A DNA stretch of 64,000 nucleotides from Marisa cornuarietis. Taxonomy: Eukaryota > Mollusca > Gastropoda > Architaenioglossa > Ampullariidae. Below the pieces are notes generated by a model, which saw nothing but the letters and a program-made list of their open reading frames with translations, searched no databases and was not told the DNA's origin. Position numbers and translations under genes: made by a program. Where the stretch lies: positions 8,307,501 to 8,371,500 of the forward strand of contig SMMW01000585.1 of the NCBI GenBank assembly GCA_004794655.1, read 5' to 3'. Within the stretch, counting starts at the first letter, position 1; every line of letters begins with the position of its first letter. Shown here in pieces: positions 51,501 through 63,226 of this stretch.

Positions 51501-54471
51501 AAAAATTCTTTAGTGATTGCATCTGCACATTACAACATGTTACTAGCAACAGCTCCGAGTCCATGATGCAGCTTTATTTTAAAATATGTTAACCTACCTC
51601 CCCACCTACACACAGTCTATCTTAAAAATAAATTTGTTTCCAAACAAAACCAACGGCAGAATGAATTAAGCATCATTTAAGTTTTCCAGTCTGAGTTTTA
51701 AAAAAAATTTGGTATCCTCCAATGGATAGACTTTAGGAGAATCAAAGATGGCACTGTTGCTCCCAGTGTTATACATAGTAAACCTATTGAAACTGTTGAC
51801 TCTTTCATGTACCTAGGCACTGTTTCTGACTGCCAGCTTAAATGGAAGATGAACACTGAGAATATTGTTAAAAGTGGCCAGCAATGTACCTTCTGTGAAA
51901 GCTAAATAGTTTTTCAGTCAGAAAAGCAATCTTGAGCTGTTTCTATCAGTCATTTATTGATAGTCTTCTATCTTGTTCATTTATATGCTGGTTACGTAGT
52001 CTGTCTGTCCATGACAGGAATAGTCTGAACAATATTGTCCATATTTGTTCTAAAATAATCGGTATCAAGCAGAGGGATTTAGCTTCATTTTGTAATCAAT
52101 AGTTAGGAAAAACTTCAATACCTGAACATGTGTTAACAGGAGAATTTGTGTTATTAATTTGAGGTAAACATTATGCTATGCCCGTATCTAAAATAGGCAC
52201 CTGAAATCATTTGTGCCATCTGTGTGTTGTTGCTGTAAGTGCGCAAATGAATTGTCTTGACATAAGATTGTCTTTTTTTTTTTTTTTTTGCTTTCTGCTT
52301 TTCTTTAGATTGTGTTGCTCATATTTCTCACCTTGTAACTAGAACTACATATATATATCTATACACACAGACTGGAAATATGACAAACATGTAACCTGAA
52401 AAACTTTATCAATATGTTTCACCACAGCGAAGACAAACATTAACAATGAATAAGTTCAAACTATGGTATCCACATATACCTATAGCCAGGTCTATTTCTT
52501 CACACCAGTCACGCAGTTCTTCTAAGCAGCTAATAGCTGTGTTCGCTCCTTCTTCTGTTCGCTCCAATGGTTTACACGTGTCAATGTCTTTCACACATTG
52601 GATACAATGGTGCAGTCGTTCCACTGGGTTGACAGACATGTCTTTAAGCGCATTGGTTAACCACTCTCTTCTCTATAGAATAATAAAAAAAAAAAAATTA
52701 CTCCGACACTGAGATCTGAATTTAATCTTCCACGTTAATTGTTTTGTAAATATTGGATTTTCTGACTTGCAGACAGTAGAGAGTTTTTGTTAACAATGGC
52801 TATTGGTGTACAAGCATTGTTAATCACCCCTGTTGTACATCATGTATACCAACAGCTTTAGAAGCACCAAAGAGAATAGTTACCTTGTTAAATTTTCAAA
52901 TTATATAATAAATGAAGATTTTTATAGCGCATATTCACACTCATAGAGAGCATGCTCTTAGCGCTTAAAACGGAGAAGAGACATGGACTAAATGGATAGA
53001 ACACGAGGGACAGAAGAATAAACGACAGTACTGACGACAAACAGAAAACAAAGATAGAAAACACAAAAAGGCACTGAGTAACAGTAACAGAGAATATAGT
53101 GATTCTGCAGAGAAAGATGGGTAGAAAAGTAGCAAGAGCAGGGAGGGGGGGAGGGTAAGAAGGACAAGCCAAACATGTCACATGCACAATAAAACGTTTG
53201 CACGTTGAAACTGATGGCTGAATTGCAAGGATCATGATTTTTAGACACTTAACCAATCTGTTCAGCTCTTCTAGTTAACTTAACTTGCTTTTTCAACAGA
53301 CACATAAAACAAGTTCTGTAATGACATTATTTTGAAAACAAAAGGGAGAAGTACATGTGGGTGACAGCTGTGGCAATATGCCAAGACATGCCAAGACATG
53401 CAAGGACATGGGCACATATCACATTAATCACTCTGTTGCAAGGACACAAGCAAGACCATGGCAATTCACTATCAACATCATTCACTGGCAACATGAAAAT
53501 TTTTGGGAATTGAATGTTGATGAAAGATGTGTATAGATTTCTAGGAAACGAACAGATGGTGCTGTTAATCCCAGTATGATACACAATGAACATGCTGCGA
53601 CTGAGGACTCTTTCCAGTACCTGAAAATCATTTGATTGGCAGCTGAATTAGGATGTAAACACAGAACACATTGTGAAACGTAGTCAGCAAAGAGTGTGCC
53701 CTCTGAAAAGTTTCTTAGTACAATAATCTGAGCCATTTTTATTAGTCGCATCAAAAGTTTTTTTTCTTTTTGCTTTCTCTGCTGGTACTGTAGTTTGTCT
53801 ATAATAGGAACAGTTTAAACAGTATTTTTTCTCAGATTGTTGGTGTCAAGTAGAGGTATTTGGCTTCTTTTTGCAATTAACAAATTTTAGCATTTTTTCC
53901 ACACCTGAACATGTCCTAGCAGGAGAATTTATTTTACTGAATCCAGCAAACATTATGCTTTACCAGCATGCTTAGTAGTAAATGCTGGCTCTGTGCAGGC
54001 GAGCGCATGTGAAGATATGCGCATCTTAAAATATGGTTTTCGGTGCAAAAATGAGGTGGGTTTTTTTTTTTTTTTGAATGAATTCTGCTACAATGCTTCA
54101 TTTTGTCTTCTTTGTAACTAAGGACATTTAAAGTCATAACTGCCCCTTTGGGACTGCATTTTGCATGATCTGCATGCTAAGAAGAGGTATCTTATACCAA
54201 TAAATGGCAGAGAATAAATATTGTTTTAGCTAAAAAACATATAATCATGTCAACTAAAATGTCAACAATAAAAATGAATTCTGTATATCATAAGAAAAAT
54301 TACTTTGAACATGCACTTTAAAGAAAAGCAACTCTTCACCTCTGGTGACATTTCTCTGAAACTGGAAGACTGTGTAGGATCTTCATCTTTCGTTTTTTCC
54401 AGACAGAACTTAAGCAATGCTGTCATATCTTTTGGCGCCCTATCTTCATTCCTTTCTCCGCCATCAGCCAT
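48530..54471 (-). CDS. HSPBP1: HSPBP1, Hsp70 nucleotide-exchange co-chaperone (6 coding exons, 327 aa)
   Basis: Homologue of Hsp70-binding protein 1 (yeast Fes1, Sil1 relative), an armadillo-repeat nucleotide-exchange factor of cytosolic Hsp70. Coding exons in transcript order: 54340-54471, 52480-52672, 50995-51216, 50642-50797, 49460-49668, 48530-48601. They total 984 nt and all phases fit. The N-terminal Fes1-type segment is MTALLKFCLEKT, followed by RREWLTNALKDM. Armadillo blocks follow: LGL-like RWQGLDLMATLVQNNP, TRTKALYAISCLVR, LSILLKAMQ, KLKVKASFLLTTMCSSN and TLCAMGIVEQLL. All of these parallel human HSPBP1 (about 360 aa), which has a longer Gly-rich N-terminus missing here. The protein ends in an acidic EDGEEEGQR tail. 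A 5' UTR exon probably lies at 55078-~55200, because an acceptor sits just upstream of the ATG (54481) and a donor at 55077. Heat-shock elements lie upstream. Confidence 0.93.
49952..50139. mobile_element. piggyBac-like MITE (TTAA target) in HSPBP1 intron 4
   Basis: A 188-bp non-coding element is flanked on both sides by TTAA (49948-49951 and 50140-50143). Terminal inverted repeats are GCCTTTGAGCCCTCACC (left) and CCCTTTGAGCCCTTAGC (right, reverse complement). TTAA plus a CCY-type start is characteristic of piggyBac. Confidence 0.75.
51718..52200 (+). pseudogene. LINE reverse-transcriptase C-terminal fragment, copy 1 (HSPBP1 intron 2)
   Basis: The + strand gives ETVDSFMYLGTVSDCQLKW, KSGQQCTF and SVHDRNSLNNIV-like text, typical of the region after the RT core of CR1/Rex-type LINEs. 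The frame is broken. A diverged second copy lies at 53.5-53.96 kb. Confidence 0.6.
52903..53165 (-). mobile_element. CR1/L2-type LINE 3' end in HSPBP1 intron 1
   Basis: Same tail as the copies at 5.8 and 31.6 kb: TAATAAATGAAGATTTTTAT, GCGCATATTCACACTC and GAGAAGAGACATGGAC, extending to a G-rich AGGGTAAGAAGGAC block. Strongly 5'-truncated. Confidence 0.8.
53530..53960 (+). pseudogene. LINE reverse-transcriptase C-terminal fragment, copy 2 (HSPBP1 intron 1)
   Basis: It aligns with 51.72-52.2 kb through shared blocks (GTGCTGTTAATCCCAGT, ACCTGAACATGTCCTAGCAG, CAAACATTATGCTTTACC) but is more decayed. Confidence 0.6.
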
Positions 54472-55223
54472 TGTACTGACCTGTAAATACAAATTTTCAG
54501 AGTACTTTAAAACATACATTTTATTATTTATTTTTTTAAGCAATGTAACATAGTTTAGTAATAAACTTGGATGATTCAAACAGAAACAACTAAGGAAGTC
54601 AAACCTTTTTTCAAGTTTCTAGAAAGGGACCTCATACCAGATCACTGTGCTGATGCTTAAAAAGTAATTGAAAATCAAAATAAAATGATCAGAAGATTGT
54701 CCCACTAGAAGATTATATTCTGGTATTTTAGCCTCCCTCTTCACAAAAACATGGGATTAAGCCCACAAATTAATTTTATGTGAATATATGCAAATATGAT
54801 TTCACACAATGAATAAATACTGACCTAAGAAGTAACATGGTATTTTACACAGACAGAAATTGAACACCGCAATTTGTCTGGGGTAACTTATCGTATCCAT
54901 AATGGTAACATTTTTAAAAACCTTTTAGTATTCGATACATTTTAGGGCGTCTTTCTATGTACTAAGATAACATGCTTTGCCACATTTCTTTCAAATCTGA
55001 ATCTAATTTAAAACACATTTTCGACAAGAGCAAGAAACAGATTATTTTTAACAACTACGGCGTACAAATCTTTTTACCTTGAATATTTGTTAGACTTCCA
55101 AATGCCACCAGCAGATATGCAGCACTTTCCCCCTTAAAAATCTTTCCTTAACTTATTCCACCAACTGCTGATCACTGTAAATGTTCACAGTAGACTATAC
55201 AGTAACAGCGATGTCCTGCTGGT

Positions 55224-55275
55224 TTGTATAGAATAGAATGTTCTAGCCCATCCAGATCTTTCTAGAACGTTACGG
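55224..55275 (-). promoter_or_regulatory. Heat-shock-element cluster upstream of HSPBP1
   Basis: Two arrays of 5-bp heat-shock-factor units lie about 30-75 bp upstream of the likely 5' UTR exon of HSPBP1. The first is GAA at 55231, GAA at 55236 and TTC at 55241. The second is TTC at 55260 and GAA at 55265, with a weak unit at 55270. Both contain an ideal nGAAnnTTCn or nTTCnnGAAn core. A TATA-like TATACAAA on the minus strand is at about 55224-55231. HSF binding itself is inferred. Confidence 0.65.
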
Positions 55276-55599
55276 CTTCTGGCAACCCTTAGGCCCTATT
55301 TATTGGTCGCATATTCATAGAATCATGGTGTAAAATTTAATTGTCTCCTTTTAGGGGTCTTTTTGTCTAAAAACGCTTAAAATTATTATCAAAATATATT
55401 TACGCTGCTAGCGCCTGTCGCTGATGATAAAGTGAACAGAGTTATTTGCCCATATGTTGACTAACTTCCTTTTGCTCCTTCGAGTTCAACAGTATAGTAC
55501 TTTTGAATGAAAAATCTCATCATCGAGTTGTTTTTGCATAGTTATCCTCATTTTGGACGTTGAAAATCTACATTTTAGCTCGTATACATGTATTTTAAG

Positions 55600-57190
55600 C
55601 TGAAGAAATATAGATACATCCAATGCCGATCTCGTGTTTATCACTGAAACATGCCAGTGATGAGGCTGACGTGTTCGAACCAACCCTTATTCTGCAGTAC
55701 TACCCTAGACTATCGCGCTGGTTCGGGGGGAAGAGAGAAGGATTGCTGTTCTCTTCAGAGATTCTCTGAAGGACTGTGTCAGATTTTATAAACGCGAAAT
55801 CTTTGCGACCTTTCAACTATTCACTTGACACTGAACCACGTTCGCCGTGATATGGCCTTAGTTGCTGGCACGGCGTTAAACACTAACCAAAAACTGAACC
55901 ATGTCCCGTTATCAGCGTGCGACCTTGTGCCTCTGTCATCCACCTCCCAGTGGGAGGGGGGAGGGCTTCTTGGCTTACTTGACGAGTTTACAGAGGTCCT
56001 CGATCGGCATGCATCCTCTCACACCGATGTCGTACTACTTGGCGACTTCAGCTCCCACTATGATTCATCATCCAACCAATTATCAAAAATCTTCTTCACT
56101 ATTATGTCAAAAGTATCAAGTCACTTCTACTTTAGCACGGGATGGTGCAACTGATCCACCAACCGACACACAATCAGAACCATATCCTTGATTAGTTGAT
56201 AGTGCGTGATATAAACAACCTCTTAATTTCCTATGTGCTGCTATCTGACCACTTCCCAGTATCTAGCTTCTATCTACAACTGGATAAGCCGTCATGCAAA
56301 GCATACTATAACATCTTGGAGATTGGCTTGCATCGACCTAAGTTTCTTAAGAGATGACATCTCGGCCTTTAAATTTGCGACCTGTGATTTAGTCATTGTC
56401 TACAATGAGCAACTGCCACGCTCCTCTCACCACCCATTGCATCACATATCACCCATCTGCACCCTGGCTCACTTCTCAAGTGAGAAACGCTAGGAAGGCG
56501 AGATGCCGTGCTAAACGCCTGTGGAGGAGGACTGGCTTAACAGTACACGGATAGTCTTTTCTTAGCCTAAGGGATAGAACAAAGCGCCTGATCACCACAC
56601 AAAAATGACTTACATAAATCAGAAACTGGAGAATTCTTCTTTGAGCAGAGAACTGTTGAAATGGTCATGTCGTTGGCAAAACCAGGAGAATCATGTCAGA
56701 GACAAATAAATCTTGTGCATTGGATCCTGTTCCAACCACCATCTTGTTTGAGTGCCTTGACACATTGAATCTGGTCATCACAGACATCATCAATCTCGGT
56801 GGGGAGAAAACTGAAGTCATACCCATAGCCTCTGCACATATGATGCTTAACCCGCTGAGTCCGAAGAGCCAGTTTACTGGCATACCCGGCAGAGACTGAA
56901 GAGCCACAAAAGTAGCTCTGATCCATGATCGTGATTCTCTCTTTGCACGATGGGCCATGATTGCGGCCCTCCCGGCAGAGCACTATTGTCTTCAAAAATC
57001 ATAAATTTTAAGCCCATGTTTTTGAACATAGAAATATTTTTGACGGGCTAAGAGCGTTAAACATCTTTTTCTGTCCACATCACTCACTTTCTCCATCTCA
57101 CAGTTCTTTTCGACACATCATTGTCCTTCAAGAATTATGTCAACTCAGTTTTCAAATCAGTCTTTCTCAATTTGCGCAGGATCATTTGTT
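55600..57190 (+). mobile_element. Decayed CR1/L2-type LINE split by a MITE
   Basis: In order on the + strand: the endonuclease start NADLVFITET (near 55620), the endonuclease motif DVVLLGDFSSHYD (near 56030), and the RT start KSCALDPVPTTILFECLD then LVITDIINL (56700-56800). KTEVIPIAS stops at a TTAA-flanked insert (56851-57056). The frame resumes as SLSFKNYVNSVFKSVF and LNLRRI near 57120-57180. There are many stops and internal deletions. Confidence 0.7.
56851..57056. mobile_element. Second TTAA-flanked MITE, inserted in the LINE
   Basis: TTAA flanks the element at 56847-56850 and 57057-57060. The ends CCCGCTGAGTCCG and CGCTCTTAGCCCG (reverse complement) are imperfect inverted repeats (9 of 13). 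The LINE reading resumes on the other side, which marks it as a discrete insertion. Confidence 0.6.
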
Positions 57191-57259
57191 AATAAAGAAT
57201 TGTCATTGAAATTCCTTTATGTTCTTGTATTGCTAACTGGTGCATGTTTTTGAGCTTCT

Positions 57260-58110
57260 TTGTACTCGATTGTGACAACAAGGCTGTGGACATTCATGAT
57301 TTAGTGTTGGAAAACGACTTTGATGTATTTTTTCTGTCAGAGACATGATTAAAGGAGAGTGGTGATGAATTAGTAATCAGAGACCTTACACCACAAGGCT
57401 ATACGTTTGCACACAATCCCAAGAGTGGTAGGAGTGGAGGTGGAGTTGGTGTTTTATTTAAAGTACATCTGAAATTTACAGTGCTGAAGAGACAAACACA
57501 GTACAGGTCCTTTGAGTACATAACAGCAAGACTGACATTAGCCAAGCAGACATTAGAGATCATTTGTTTATATAGACCTCCTCCATCTAAAAAGAATCAA
57601 CTTTCAGATTCTCTGTTTCATGAGTTTACTATGCTGCTGGACAGTTTACTCACAAAGAAGTTTCTTATTTTGGGGGATGTAAATTTTCATTTTGATAGAC
57701 CTCAAGACAGTGAGATTGAAAGACAGCTAATCCTAAAGCAGGCTATTGGCCATGGTCAGTGCTATAATTTGCGACTTTCTCTTTTCCTCCTTAATTAATG
57801 ATCCTCGCTTTCTTCCAACAAACTTCTCTCTTTTATTGCATGTTTCAATTAAACTTCCTTCATGCACATTCGGGTCATAACACAGCTGACTTCTAAGCCA
57901 GCCTCTACCATATCCCTGTGTCTTTTCTGTATCATATTTTTTATATGTACTTCCATATGAACAATTGGTTCATTCTTTTTAAAAACCTTCAATTACATCA
58001 TCCTTCATGTATATTTCTACTGACAGATTCACTTCCTCAGTGCCAGGATTGTGCTCTGTTCTCAACTGTGTTGCCCTAAAACTTCAAATAAAGTATTCAT
58101 TTTTTTTCAC
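57260..58110 (+). mobile_element. LINE endonuclease fragment (second, separate copy)
   Basis: The + strand encodes VLENDFDVFFLSET, then a TGA where Trp is expected, and GYTFAHNPKSGRSGGGVGVL. It continues FEYITARLTLAKQTLEII, CLYRPPPSKKNQ and LILGDVNFHFD, the AP-endonuclease domain of a LINE ORF2. It is 3'-truncated after about 57800, and an AATAAAG near 58090 may belong to its tail. Confidence 0.75.
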
Positions 58111-58384
58111 CTCCCCTTGAATGTGAGGATACAAAATGTTGTAATGCTGTGCTTTACTTAATTTCTGTGCAACACACTGAGCTTTCCTACAATGAAACTG
58201 TGCTATAAAATCTAATAATCTACATAGATAATATTCACCAATTGTTTATGTCGAAGCCCATTTAGCTTACTGCCAGCAGGGAAATGCACTGCAGAAATGC
58301 TTTTTATTATTATAATAATAAATGAAAGTCATTCTTTCAAATGGCACTCTCACACTTTATGGAAGTCTAATAAAAATGGATAAA

Positions 58385-58390
58385 TTTATT
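58385..58390 (-). terminator. Candidate MED18 poly(A) signal
   Basis: TTTATT on the plus strand is AATAAA for the MED18 transcript, about 370 nt past its stop. A second copy lies at about 58303. No other canonical signal was noted closer to the stop. Confidence 0.35.
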
Positions 58391-58760
58391 TCAGTTAATA
58401 TGTTAATTTTGAATGAAACTCAGTACAGGGGTTGTGCACTCCAGAGGAAAAAATCTGAGTCACATCAAATGGTCTATGTTTTTAGTTCCACTGTTCCAAA
58501 CCAGAAACTTCCATGAATCCTGTCTTTATAATGAAGACATCATGGCATATCTTTCATAATCTTTGGAAGTTTGATTTTTTTTTTTTGCTACTGCATAATA
58601 TCTGCATCCACAAGCACACTCTGCTCAGGCACATGTATGTACATGCCTGCAAACAAATACACTGTGGCAAAAGCTAAAAACTTGTGCTCAATATTTACAT
58701 TGAGCTATTATGTTTTTCTACAGCACCTCTGAGGAAGCAACATCTATTGCTTTGATGTTT

Positions 58761-61700
58761 TTACTGAAGTCGTCGATGGTCAAATTTTTCCAAAACAACA
58801 AGCCTTGAGAGAGTAAAGGAACTTGCTTCAAAGTAAGAATAAATGGGGGTGGTGGGGGGAATCAAGAAAACTTGAAGAAAATTATTTAGCATTGAAACAA
58901 TTGCATTTTCAAGATATTCTGAAATATTGAAAAAAAACTTCAGTTGTTAACATGGACCCAGAATCTATCTACCCTATTTCAAAATGAAAGGAGAAGAATT
59001 CAAAAACACTTTTCAAAATGTAGCTAAGTCTTTTAGCCTCTTCTTTTCAATAAAAGAATGCTACTGAAATGTAGGCAGCACAATAGAGCAAGAATATTTG
59101 GAATGCCATCTAATTTTAATTCACTCTTATATTAATTTTCCTTTAATGTCCATTAATATGCATATAAAAAGTACTGAGAATTACTATTTAAACATTCACA
59201 AGGATACGGTTTCAGCTGTTCAGCAAAGTTTCTCATATCATCACCAATTGAATCCTGGCCTAATGGTGCTACCACACTCAGCTCAACTAAATGAGACTGT
59301 GTCATAGGCTCAGGAGTATCTGGTTTCCCAGGTTGTAACAACTGAAAAAGTAAATAATGAGATGAAAGCTATACAACATCACAAGTTTTTTCACTTAATT
59401 ATTTTAAGTATTAGAAATGCGACTGTATAATTAATAATACAATTAATGCATTACGATTAGAAAACTAAGAGATCAAAATGATCTTGTGCTGGAGAGCCCA
59501 AGGCTAAGAGAGACCAGGATGTACATCAGATGCTGCACAGAGATCCCACATCCATACTGGTCTGAGTGGCTGCTGAAACTTTGACATCAGTTTGCTGATT
59601 GTGCCTGCAAAGTGTTCCTGCTTACTACTACCCTTAAAAAAAATTTACTAGGAAAAACATGTATAAGATTTATATAGCGCATAATCATCCTCACAAAGAA
59701 GCATGTTCTCACCACATAAGTAGGAGACATGGACAGAATATGAAGGACGAAAGGAGAAACGACTATACAGACAATAATAAAAGTCAAACATAGAAGACAC
59801 AAAGAGGAATCGAGGAACAAACAATAAGGTTGGAGCGTCAGAAATCTGCAGAGGAAGATGAGCAGGCGGACTCGTCAACTGACTATAATCACAACTATTG
59901 ACAACCATATTGATTGGTGTAAGCAGTAATGCTCATAAAAAGATGTGATTTTAGTGCACATGGAAGCGTATGGTCATCAGACGAAATGGATATACTATGG
60001 AGCAGTCATGCATCATCAATCATAGAAAAACAGGAATATCTATGTCTATAATGAACATGTGCATTTCCAATTATTTCCCCTTTCAAATACAGGGAAACAA
60101 AATTGCAAGCCTACTTATTCTAGCAAGATTTCTTTCTAAAAATAATTTTTCAAAGGACTTACTCGGTATATCTTTGAAATGGTAACTTTCATCCTGCCTT
60201 TGTGAAAGAAGTAACCTCTGGCAACGTATTCATGATCTAATCTGGAAAGGATAGAAAAACTTGTTTGTGCACACTATTTATCAATTTATATGAGAATAAG
60301 AAATTTTTTTAACGAAGATTCTTATTATTCTGGACTATGCCCATGGTATAGTGTTATGCTTAACATGCAACTACTTAAAATCTAGTCTATCATCAATGAT
60401 ATGATGCTTGAGACTGTAAAAGGGGATCTCCACATCAGCTAAATAAGAACTTGGTGTTAAATTTTAAACTATTGCATTTAAAATAGTGAAGATGACACCT
60501 AATATGGAACACTATAGATAAAAGGAGAAAATAGTAAATTAATAAAATGACTTAACAGTGAGAATGGCAAGCTTTTAAACAGGTAATTAAACTACTACAA
60601 TCTTACTTGAATCCCAGCTCATTGAGGAAATCTCTAACACTGCTTGAGCATGCAACATCATAGCATGCTCGAACTAATGTATGGCGATTCTTGTCCCCCA
60701 CCTCTGCTTGACCAAGGTACCTGATGTGGCTGTCAACATATCAATCAATTAGTTAAATCAAAGTGGTTCTTAACCCCAAAAATTCTGTTACAAATCAAAC
60801 CATGAACGTAACACTCCAACTCTGATAAGCCAAGACAAGCTGAGACACCCCTGCTGCATCTAATCCATCAGTAAAAAATCCAAATATTTTTCATGTTTAA
60901 ATAATATATATTACTATATATATTAATTATTTTTAGTAATATGCTTTCAATAAAATAGGTTACATAAAAACAGCAAAGCTAATTCCTTAAATGCAAGTTT
61001 AGAACCTTTATTTATATGGCTTTAAGTTTTTTAACATGACACTTGCAGTGGTACTTACCAAGGTGCATCTGGACATTCAATGGACTGCCGCACTCTGAAC
61101 AGAATATACTGGCTTTGTTGTGTTGAGAGATTATTTTCTAAAGATTGAAAAAAAAGCAGGATGATTAAATATCCATTTCTCATTCTGTCTCAGTTTTATG
61201 TTTTTGGATATCTTCTAAACAAAAGCATGGAAGCATTCATAGTCACCTGAATAAGATCTAGCATCTCCTTTTTATGCACTTTATTTTGGCCCTTTGTGAT
61301 TTCACCGTGACTTAAAACTACCATATACAGTCTCAAAGACTGACAAATAATGCCCTTCACATGTAAATAGCTGAGTTGTATGGGTGATCATTCTGATCTC
61401 TACTGCTTTAGATGCAAGACCAAATATTTTATTAGTTTATACAATATTTATCTCATTTTCTTTAAGCATCTGTGCACCCACTATATAGCTTTCTTGTCCC
61501 ACACATAAATCTTTTATTAACAAGCCTAGCTGTTAAGAAAAAAAAAAAAGTTGAAATATTCTCAATTCTCAAGAAAATCAACCATGGCTTGCCAGACTAC
61601 ATTAACATTATTCCAAATGAAACTGAAACCATGTGAGCTTTTGATTTCAAATGCATACTCAGCTGGTAGACCATCTCGTGATCATGGAAAGTTTCTGGAG

Positions 61701-61845
61701 TGGCATCAGCATTATCACACAGGCCTCGTAGTCTGTGAAGTAAAACATCTAAATGAGTGTCCAAGATGCTGCCTTGTAGGAGGTATTCTTGATGAGGGGC
61801 AAGTGTCCGTATAGCTGCTGTTAAGGATGTGGCCACTGTCTCCAT
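58761..61845 (-). CDS. MED18: MED18, Mediator head-module subunit (6 coding exons, 214 aa)
   Basis: Homologue of Mediator complex subunit 18 (yeast Srb5), part of the head module contacting RNA polymerase II. Coding exons in transcript order: 61659-61845, 61059-61137, 60607-60729, 60163-60241, 59208-59341, 58761-58803. They total 645 nt (214 aa plus stop; human 208). Conserved blocks are YLLQGSILD, LLHRLRGLCDN, ETFHDHEMV, IRYLGQAEVGDKNRH, LDHEYVARGYFFHKG and LVELSVVAPLGQD followed by DDMRNFAEQLKP. The 43-nt last exon supplies LVVLEKFDHRRLQ, matching the human ending LVHLEKIDPKRLM, and was found only by looking for that tail. Reading through the exon-5 donor would instead give an unrelated 17-residue end. 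At the exon 2/3 junction the human APWHLRYLG is APCHIRYLG. An AG acceptor directly before the ATG (about 61851) suggests a separate 5' UTR exon. Confidence 0.93.
59658..59965 (-). mobile_element. Diverged CR1/L2-type LINE 3' end in MED18 intron 4
   Basis: A diverged version of the tail (GATTTATATAGCGCATAATC, AGGAGACATGGACAG), the middle block and GTAATGCTC follows the same order as in the other copies. It is older than the copies at 5.8 and 31.6 kb. Confidence 0.65.
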
Positions 61846-61859
61846 TTTCTGTTCAGGAA

Positions 61860-62700
61860 AAAGTCCCTACAGTTTTCATACTGACAATGCATTTTTGTCT
61901 TGAATGCTTTAATGTAAGTTAATTGATTCAGGTCATTATCTGAATCATCACTGAAGGAATGGTATCATAGTGAGTTCAAAAATTTATATATGAAGCCACC
62001 AAATTTCAATGTGCTTTTTAATCAAATTATTTTCGTTATAGGCACTTTCCTATCATTTGGAAAGTATGCTCCACCATTCTAGAACAAATATACATAATTT
62101 AAAGATAGTGATAAAAACAACTTTACTTGCAGACAGGATGTTTTGATTTTCTTTATTTGTTTTGTATAACAAAAAGGCTGCTTGTTACACAAAGCAACAA
62201 AGTCTTCAACAACTCAAGGCTTGCCAAACCTTGAGGACAATTTGGCAATAGTAAAATTCAAAAACGAGTCGGTGACTTCGTATTGCATACAAACTGCTTG
62301 TATTCGCTGCTTCACAAGAGGCACATTTACTTATTACTGGGACGCATCAAGTACATATAAGGGCGTATAAAAAGGGTTTCAACCTATGAGAAATAACAAA
62401 GATAACTTTTTTTTACGCCCACGTTCGAGCTACACAGATTACACACAGAATGATACTCACATACGTGAGTCTCTAAACGGTTAGCTTTAAGATTTTTATT
62501 GTAATATGTACATTTGGGAACTTGTTATTTTTGAAGAACAGTTTTTGTTTTGTGTGATCTCGTTTTCGAATACAGTTATTGAGTTAGGGAAAAGTTGCAT
62601 GTAAGATCAACTTGCGATTAAAGATGTGGTAGACTCATCATTTGTCCTTAACCCACCTGTAACAATGTTAATAATCGGGGCACTAGCTGGCAGCAAGACT
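61860..62700. other. Upstream region of MED18
   Basis: AT-rich with no gene recognised. A 5' UTR exon of MED18 is expected here because of the acceptor just before its ATG, but I could not place it. Confidence 0.4.
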
Positions 62701-62714
62701 TTCCATGCCAGGGC

Positions 62715-63226
62715 GGCCATAGGTCAACTCGTCACAAGACCATTTCGTTTCACACCAAAAGTCAATTCGTCACACGTATGGTCCATTTCGTCCAAGACAG
62801 AAAAGTCAAATCGTCACAAGCCCAAAACGTGAATCGAGCGCCAATGTAACAAATAGCTATTAGCGTCAAATATTATTAAAAAAGCCACACGTTGTTCGAA
62901 CAATATAGATACGCAAGCTCAGCTGCTTATTACAGAACCATATAGTCGCTTGGCAATACGCACGCCAAGAACGAATCTTACAATGGCAAATACGCGTGAT
63001 TTTTCTCTTTTAAACAATCTTTTACATTAAAGATTTTGTCATTATTTTATTGTGAACTTGTATTCTGACTTTTGGTTTTTTGCTTATTATTATTATATAC
63101 AGAGACTTCGCTGATTGGGCTTGTGACGATTTGACTTTTCTGTCTTGTGACGAAACGGACCATACGTGGGACGAATTGACTTTTGATGTGGGACGAAATG
63201 GTCTTGTGACGAAATAACCGGTCCCC
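62715..63226. mobile_element. 512-bp foldback-type DNA element with ~110-bp inverted repeats
   Basis: 8-bp perfect duplications GCCAGGGC flank the element (62707-62714 and 63227-63234). The first about 110 bp and the last about 110 bp are inverted repeats with about 85-90% identity by eye. Each holds several copies of a CGTCACAAG/TTCGTCC-type motif. The centre (about 62825-63110) is AT-rich and non-coding. Confidence 0.85.
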
